A stretch of DNA of 46,327 nt from Paludibacteraceae bacterium (GTDB lineage Bacteria > Bacteroidota > Bacteroidia > Bacteroidales > Paludibacteraceae). The stretch is taken from assembly GCA_017447875.1 (NCBI GenBank), contig JAFSMP010000006.1, positions 1-46,327 of the forward strand, read 5' to 3'. This document shows, piece by piece, positions 41,720-46,327 of the stretch. The position numbers and the translations under genes are program-made. Within the stretch, counting starts at the first letter, position 1, and the number at the start of each line of letters is the position of its first letter. The notes beneath the pieces are model-generated. The model made no database searches and was not told where the DNA came from. It saw only the letters and a list, made by a program, of their open reading frames with translations.

Positions 41720-41884
41720 TTGGTTAGTGCGCCGTTTTTGAGGTACTTTCGGATAGTGGGAACCGCAGGATGCAGCCACGACGGGAGCTGCTTCGCTGCG
41801 GTATTATTATACCCATTTTCAGCAATCGACGTTATACGAGAACGATTACATATCAAATTATATGTTCAAGGAGAAAAAGCAATT

Positions 41885-43375
41885 ATGATAATCAAACTGG
41901 AACCTATCAATGATAATAACAGAGATGCGGTTTTAGCCCTTTCCGTGCGGGAGGATCAGCCTTTCGTGGCCAGCAATAAAACCTCTCTGCGGCAGGCGGA
42001 CGAGGCGAACGCGGAGCAGCCCGGCTTTGCCCGGCCCTTTGCCATCTATGCAGATGAGAAGCTGGTGGGCTTCTGCATGTTCGCATTCAATCCTGAAGAC
42101 GAGGACGAGGATGACCGCTACTGGCTCTGGCGGTTCATGATCGACAAAAACGAACAGGGCAAGGGCTACGGTCAGGCCGCCCTGCAGGAGATCATCAAAT
42201 ACTTCAAAGAAAACGGCGCCGACCGGCTCTTCCTGTCCACCGAGCCGGAGAACGAGCTGGGTTTGCACGTCTATCATAAAGCCGGCTTCCGGGAGACCGG
42301 CCTCATCGATAACGATGAGGCTGTGCTGATGCGGATGCTCAAAGGCCCCAACCGGATCATCAAGAATGTCTATGGCGTCGATGTGGATAAGGCCATGCGC
42401 ATCAAGGGCAGGAAGGGCTACGGCGTCAGCATTGCCGTCCAGGCCGGAGGCGGTGATTTCCTCACCTACTGCGCCGGCAGCGGCCGGTACGGCGAGGACT
42501 TCCCGGTGAACCCGGATATGCTGTTCCAGGCGGGTTCCGTATCGAAACCCATGTTTGCGCTGACGCTGCTCCGCTATGTGGACAAGGGGATTATCGACCT
42601 TGACGCGGACATCTCCGGAATCGTGCCGGAATTCGTCAAAAAGGGCCCCGTGACCTTCGCCGCGCTGCTTTCCCACACGGCGGGCTACAACCTGCACGGC
42701 TTCCCCGGCTACCGCGCGGATCACGAGCCGCTCTCTCTGGAGGACGTGCTGAACGGCAAGGGCGTCACGCCGAAGCTCAGAAGGATTCGTCCTTACGGCA
42801 AGCAGCACATGTACTCCGGCGGCGGCATTACGCTGGCACAGCTCGCCTTTGAGCGTATCACCGGCACGACCCTTCGCGAGGCCTTCCAAAAGGAGGTCGC
42901 CGAGCCGCTGGGCCTGAAGCGCACCGGCTTTTTCCAGCCGCTGGACGAAGATCTGGTTTCCAACGCAGCGTTCGGCTTCAGGCTGGCGCAGAAGGAGGAT
43001 CCCGCCCACGGTTACCATTACTATCCCGAGCACGCCGCTGCCGGTCTGTGGACGACGCCCACAGAGCTTGTCAAGATCGGCCTTGCCCTCTCCAGGAGCT
43101 ACCGCCGGGGCGGCTTCCTCAAAAAGAAGACCGCCCGGCGCATGATGACGCCTGTCATGGATGACTACGGCCTTTGCCTCGACGTTTGGGAATCGGAAGC
43201 GCGCAAAGACAGCGTTGCCGGTCACGGCGGAGAGAACTGGGGTTTTCTGACCAGCTGGGTCTTTTCCCGCAAGAAAGACATCTGCGTTGCCATCATGTAC
43301 AACAACGTCACGGAAGCCGCTGACGAAGCGATGAACAACATCGCCTGTGAAATTTACAAAAACGCAAACGAATAA
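41885..43375 (+). CDS. GNAT acetyltransferase fused to SxxK serine hydrolase
   Basis: 496 residues from the ATG at 41885 (AAGGAG about 11 bases upstream). The N-terminal GNAT domain (about 1-155) has the acetyl-CoA loop QGKGYGQAA (91-99) and an LGLHVYHKAGF strand. The C-terminal beta-lactamase/peptidase-S12 domain (about 165-495) has SVSK (218-221), a Tyr motif YSGGG and a late HGG motif. No signal peptide is visible, so a classical secreted beta-lactamase role is unlikely. The fusion may acetylate and hydrolyse the same peptide or amide substrate. It is followed 14 bases later by a second serine hydrolase, so they form an operon. Confidence 0.88.
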   Translation: MIIKLEPINDNNRDAVLALSVREDQPFVASNKTSLRQADEANAEQPGFARPFAIYADEKLVGFCMFAFNPEDEDEDDRYWLWRFMIDKNEQGKGYGQAALQEIIKYFKENGADRLFLSTEPENELGLHVYHKAGFRETGLIDNDEAVLMRMLKGPNRIIKNVYGVDVDKAMRIKGRKGYGVSIAVQAGGGDFLTYCAGSGRYGEDFPVNPDMLFQAGSVSKPMFALTLLRYVDKGIIDLDADISGIVPEFVKKGPVTFAALLSHTAGYNLHGFPGYRADHEPLSLEDVLNGKGVTPKLRRIRPYGKQHMYSGGGITLAQLAFERITGTTLREAFQKEVAEPLGLKRTGFFQPLDEDLVSNAAFGFRLAQKEDPAHGYHYYPEHAAAGLWTTPTELVKIGLALSRSYRRGGFLKKKTARRMMTPVMDDYGLCLDVWESEARKDSVAGHGGENWGFLTSWVFSRKKDICVAIMYNNVTEAADEAMNNIACEIYKNANE

Positions 43376-43389
43376 AGGAGAGAAACAAA

Positions 43390-44766
43390 ATGGATAAGAA
43401 TACAACAATGGAAAACCTTGCCCGGGCGCTGCAGGAAAAGGACGGCTTCAACGGGGCGTGGCTCTACGCCGAAAACGGCGAGATCGTGTCCAAGGGCGTT
43501 CTCGGCTTCCGGGACCCTGAAGACACGCTGCCGATCACGGAGGACACGATCTTTCAGCTGGCTTCGATCAGCAAGACGTTCACGGCGACGGCGGTCATGC
43601 TGCTGATGCGGCAGAGCCTTCTCAGCCCGGAGGACAGGATCACAAAGTTTTTTCCGGAACTTGCTGCGTATGAGGGCGTAACTGTCCGGCATCTTCTGAA
43701 CCACACCAGCGGCATTCCCGACTATTTTGACGACGCGGACTGGTTCATTAAAATCTGGAAGGAAGAAAAGCGGGTCCCGTGCAACGACGAGATCCTGCGT
43801 TTCCTCCGCGAGACCAAAGCAAAACCGTACTTTGCACCGGGGGAAGGCTTGCGCTACTCCAATACCGGCTATAACCTGCTGGCTCTGCTGGTGGAGCGGC
43901 TCTCCGGCGTTCCTTTCGAGGCATTTCTGCAAAAGAATATCTTTGAGCCTGCCGGGATGACCTCCACCCGCTGTTGTCATATCCGCAGGGACGGCGTTCC
44001 GTTCGAGAACTACGCCCGTGCGACAGTATTCGAAGACGATAAATGGGTTGCCGATATTGATTCCGCCGAGGACGGCGACGTGGTTGCCTTTGATGGTCTG
44101 AACGGCGACGACTATGTGTACGCCAACATTTTTGACATGCTCAGATGGGACAGGGCGCTGCGCGAGGGCAAGGTGCTCACACTGGATGAGCAGAAGCTCA
44201 TGTACACCCCCGGGAAGCTCAACAACGGCGAGGACGCTGTTTACGATGAGGACGATGGGCTGGGCTACGGATTCGGATGGGGCGTCGGACACGACGAGAA
44301 GTACGGTCTGATTGTCAGTCACAGCGGCGGCATGCCGGGTGTCGCCACCTGGTTTGAACGCTTCATAGAGGCGGACAGGGTTCTTGTGATCCTCGCCAAC
44401 CGGGACTACAGGGATGTAAGGGCGTATTTGGGTTACTGGAACGGAATGGAAGCCATTGCAAGGGATAAGGAACCGGAGCCCATCGTGTCGATTGAGGATA
44501 TTGCACTCAAAAGTGCCGACAAGTCGAAATGGAATCGTTTCTGCGGCAAGTACGAGCGTCCTGAGGAGGCCGATTTCATTGTCGACGAAGTCTTCCTGAA
44601 AAACGATGCGCTTTACGCAAAAGCAATCGACGAAGACGGCGATGCAGTCGAATTCATGCTCTATCCCATCGGGGAAAACGAATTCGGCAGGAAGGGCGGG
44701 ATGCTCAAGTTGACCTTCAGTGACGACTGTGTGGCGTACGGCGAACGCACCTGTAAAAAGCTGTAA
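43390..44766 (+). CDS. Serine hydrolase, beta-lactamase/peptidase-S12 family
   Basis: 458 residues. SISK (59-62), RYSNTGYN (about 156-163) and HSGG (about 312) are the three active-site motifs of class C beta-lactamase-like and D-aminopeptidase-like enzymes. An extra C-terminal beta domain (about 365-458) is common in these stand-alone hydrolases. There is no signal peptide. AAAGGAG precedes the ATG, 14 bases after the fusion gene. The substrate is unknown, perhaps a peptide or ester. The pair may be a recent duplication that diverged, though identity between them is low. Confidence 0.9.
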   Translation: MDKNTTMENLARALQEKDGFNGAWLYAENGEIVSKGVLGFRDPEDTLPITEDTIFQLASISKTFTATAVMLLMRQSLLSPEDRITKFFPELAAYEGVTVRHLLNHTSGIPDYFDDADWFIKIWKEEKRVPCNDEILRFLRETKAKPYFAPGEGLRYSNTGYNLLALLVERLSGVPFEAFLQKNIFEPAGMTSTRCCHIRRDGVPFENYARATVFEDDKWVADIDSAEDGDVVAFDGLNGDDYVYANIFDMLRWDRALREGKVLTLDEQKLMYTPGKLNNGEDAVYDEDDGLGYGFGWGVGHDEKYGLIVSHSGGMPGVATWFERFIEADRVLVILANRDYRDVRAYLGYWNGMEAIARDKEPEPIVSIEDIALKSADKSKWNRFCGKYERPEEADFIVDEVFLKNDALYAKAIDEDGDAVEFMLYPIGENEFGRKGGMLKLTFSDDCVAYGERTCKKL

Positions 44767-44850
44767 GCTTAGTTTATGCAGCGGGCTCGCAGTGGGCCGC
44801 TCTGCAAACTCTTTGATCATACAATCGGAAAGGAGCATAGCTTTTATGAC

Positions 44851-44915
44851 CAGAAAGTATGTGAACGCTCAGTAGTCTGAGCTTAAATCCATTACAATTC
44901 TATAAGCTCAGACGG
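44851..44915 (+). promoter_or_regulatory. Possible leader peptide plus hairpin before the DUF1062 gene
   Basis: AAAGGAG is followed by a 9-codon frame MTRKYVNAQ-stop (about 44847-44876). Right after it TCTGAGCTT and AAGCTCAGA form a perfect 9-base inverted repeat (about 44877-44913). The arrangement resembles a translation-sensing leader, but a gene-start relic is an equal alternative. Confidence 0.4.
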
Positions 44916-44942
44916 TTCCTAAAGGATATTTGGGAGGAACGT

Positions 44943-45305
44943 ATGAGCAAAAACATACCGGGCAGGAGACTGTCCGGAGCAAAAAACAGCGCTATCCAGC
45001 AGGAGGTCGAAAAAGCAAACGGTATCCGTGTGTTTCATCGTTGTGGAGGTTGTGGAAAAAAGCAGGAGTTTCTCAATTCCGGCAAATTCAGAGTAAACGC
45101 CAACGGGAACAAGGTCGATGTGTGGTTGATCTACAGATGCAAAAAATGCAAGCATTCCTGGAACCTCACCATCTATGAACGGATAAAGCCGGGAAAGATT
45201 CCTGCAGAATTGTTTGAAGCATTTCAAACGAATGATACGGAGACTGCCGCAGCTTACGGTAGGAATATCGACTTCCTGAAGAAAAACAACGCAGAAATAA
45301 AATAG
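44943..45305 (+). CDS. DUF1062 family protein (short)
   Basis: 120 residues. CGGCGKKQEF (about 34-43) and YRCKKCKHSWNLTIYERIKPG (split zinc ribbon, about 64-84) with FRVNANGNKVDVWLIY between are diagnostic of DUF1062. Full members are nearer 180-200 residues, so this one may be shortened. GGGAGG precedes the ATG. Function unknown; a zinc-binding cytoplasmic protein is likely. A strong hairpin follows. Confidence 0.85.
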   Translation: MSKNIPGRRLSGAKNSAIQQEVEKANGIRVFHRCGGCGKKQEFLNSGKFRVNANGNKVDVWLIYRCKKCKHSWNLTIYERIKPGKIPAELFEAFQTNDTETAAAYGRNIDFLKKNNAEIK

Positions 45306-45348
45306 CCCATGTTAGGCTGGCCGTTCGCCGATCAGTCTGACACAGAAC

Positions 45349-45374
45349 AGCGGCGGGGAGCGATCCCCGCCGCT
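45349..45374. terminator. Bidirectional hairpin between DUF1062 and the hypothetical gene
   Basis: AGCGGCGGGGA and TCCCCGCCGCT pair perfectly over GCGA. It lies between convergent genes. The right arm is partly kept in the duplicated block at 5085. Confidence 0.75.
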
Positions 45375-45654
45375 TGCCTGCGCCGCCCTCTTACCCCTTC
45401 TCTGTACAAACCATGTGCATGGCGCCGCGGGTCAGGAAGAACAGGCAGGTGAGCCAAATCCCGTCATCAGAAAAGCCATCACGGATAAGAAGCTGTTCGA
45501 AGACTTTGTTGACGACATCCAGCATAAAGGGTAACCCAAGCATCACGTAGGAAATGCCTTCGGCGCCTGTCAGCTCGCTGATTTGCGTAACAAGCCCACG
45601 CAGCCGTACCGTTGTGTATGCCCCAAACACATCGAGAGGCCGCAGGAACGTAAA
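45365..45654. repeat. 290-bp duplicated block, intact-side copy
   Basis: Aligns without gaps with 5085-5374, about 11 mismatches, same orientation, 40.3 kb apart. A candidate for recombination that could delete or invert nothing but would excise the interval between as a circle. Confidence 0.9.
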
Positions 45655-45939
45655 CCTCTCCCCGGACCGCTGGGCGTTTGCTTCTTCAAGTTGATTTAAC
45701 TGGTTTAAATCAAATCCGTCGCTGTTGATCTGCCAAAGCTCGTCCATAATATCGCTGCAAAGGTTGACGATACCCGTCATCTGCTCCCACGTGTAGCAGC
45801 AGTCAAACTCATGATTTTGCAGCGTCACATGATAGGTCGTGCCCTCACGGGCCATTCGGGGATCGAGATTATTCTCAATCCGCCGCAGGAGTTCTTCCAC
45901 GCATGCATCCCGTTCCTCTTTCGGTCTTCTTTCTGACAT
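45391..45939 (-). CDS. Hypothetical protein, intact copy of the duplicated gene
   Basis: 182 residues with no recognised domain: an acidic/charged N terminus (MSERRPKEERDACVEELLRR), a helical middle and a hydrophobic C-terminal stretch (WLTCLFFLTRGAMHMV). AGGAGG lies 8 bases before the ATG at 45939. The last half is duplicated at 5085-5374 with about 96% identity. Unknown function; the C terminus might associate with the membrane. Confidence 0.8.
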   Translation of the reverse strand: MSERRPKEERDACVEELLRRIENNLDPRMAREGTTYHVTLQNHEFDCCYTWEQMTGIVNLCSDIMDELWQINSDGFDLNQLNQLEEANAQRSGERFTFLRPLDVFGAYTTVRLRGLVTQISELTGAEGISYVMLGLPFMLDVVNKVFEQLLIRDGFSDDGIWLTCLFFLTRGAMHMVCTEKG

Positions 45940-46059
45940 CGTTTTTTCCTCCTTGTCATTTTTCTTTTGTTTTCTATGCCCGTTATTTCATTGGCCACGC
46001 CCACAGCCACAGCCCAGCCGTGGCCGTGGGTGTATCTGCCCTTCCCTGTCTCGCTTTTA

Positions 46060-46327
46060 TTACGCCACGTCCTGAATATGCACCGGCTTGCCGTCCATGA
46101 AAGTGACGTCCTTACCAAAGTTGCCGTCCACGCTGCTGTCCAGGTTGTCCACCACCGCCAGCAGCTTGGCCTCCGGCGTGATGGGGCTCACGCCAACGCG
46201 GAACGGATAGGCGGTGTGGTGGCTGGCCACCAGGTTTTCCAGCTTCCTTGCCTTATCCTCCGGCGTGCCCAGCTCCTGGGCCATCTCCCGGATCATCATG
46301 GCGCCCTCCAGCGCATGGGCGTTCTCC
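46060..46327 (-). CDS. HD-domain phosphohydrolase, C-terminal part (runs off right edge)
   Basis: The minus-strand frame is open to the window edge and ends IQDVA-stop at 46060. Visible segments are ENAHALEGAMMIREMAQELG, then ENLVASHHTAYPF and AKLLAVVDNLDSSVDG. The second half of HD-type phosphohydrolases such as YhaM has a similar SHH and (A)DNLD pattern. The first half, with the HD doublet, is outside the window, so the family call is provisional. Confidence 0.5.
   Translation of the reverse strand, partial: ENAHALEGAMMIREMAQELGTPEDKARKLENLVASHHTAYPFRVGVSPITPEAKLLAVVDNLDSSVDGNFGKDVTFMDGKPVHIQDVA

Larger units (their letters stand above)
41361..41884. other. Gap with terminator, weak membrane ORF and a palindrome
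   Basis: After the terminator a short frame (to 41538) contains one hydrophobic segment (LLPALLTVVSMLLTVFVISV) and a basic tail; it starts inside the terminator and is probably a relic. Other short frames are interrupted. A 16-base palindrome sits at 41704-41719. Confidence 0.5.

Noticed and set aside
41933-44838. Two long minus-strand frames (491 and 494 codons) over the serine hydrolases
   Set aside because: No recognisable domain and no ribosome site; the plus-strand genes have complete active-site motifs.

Overview
The window (about 50% G+C) looks like accessory-rich chromosome of an anaerobic, low-oxygen-tolerance Firmicute, most likely a gut Clostridia member (Oscillospiraceae/Lachnospiraceae-like). 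The reasons are strong GGAGG ribosome sites, many ferredoxin-type and flavin proteins, three TnpV relics, a Tn4451/TnpX-type large serine recombinase, a MOBP relaxase, BspA-like leucine-rich repeats, EFR1 ferredoxin and DUF438 proteins. Taxonomy is inference; no rRNA or tRNA gene was seen.

Layout. 1-416: start of a GPH-family sugar symporter, divergent from an AraC regulator (580-1788). 1904-4604: a Crp/Fnr regulator facing a DUF438 hemerythrin/PAS protein plus a one-cluster ferredoxin; a 14-bp palindrome lies about 42 bp upstream of the proposed start of both transcripts. 4700-5374: mobile debris (an IS200/IS605-derived hairpin cassette and a truncated copy of a gene that is intact at 45391-45939). 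5390-8229: an AlbA/Schlafen-type regulator with a promoter-embracing inverted repeat, then relics (DUF6809-like, LysR) and a small P-loop ATPase. 8230-9926: a TetR repressor and a membrane-anchored alpha/beta hydrolase with a consensus promoter and operator-like repeats. 10007-11351: tnpV relics and one intact tnpV.

11416-17855 is the most unusual block: a tightly coupled minus-strand operon for a VWA protein with a damaged metallopeptidase motif, a cytoplasmic leucine-rich-repeat protein and a MoxR-like AAA ATPase, followed by an EFR1 flavodoxin-ferredoxin and a QueG-like iron-sulfur protein. It is transcribed away from a divergent LysR regulator. 17915-20692: a two-gene redox pair (2Fe-2S flavin reductase and CrtI-like FAD oxidoreductase).

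21144-33917 is a catabolic locus: a CUT2-type sugar ABC transporter, a GH3 glycosidase, an MBL-fold hydrolase, two carbohydrate-esterase-like hydrolases, a divergent AraC regulator fused to a GH39 domain that keeps both catalytic glutamates, and a beta-phosphoglucomutase-like HAD enzyme. It probably imports and trims an acylated or small glycoside.

34010-41360 is a mobilizable element: LexA-like repressor with an inverted-repeat operator, zinc-ribbon protein, putative oriT, MobC, MOBP relaxase, a small acidic protein and a serine recombinase. It is bounded by a decayed QueG-like relic on the left and by a relaxase 3'-end relic, a Fic protein and a tnpV relic on the right. 41885-44766: a GNAT/serine-hydrolase fusion followed by a second SxxK serine hydrolase. 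44851-46327: a possible leader peptide, a DUF1062 protein, the intact copy of the duplicated gene and the 3' end of an HD-domain gene.
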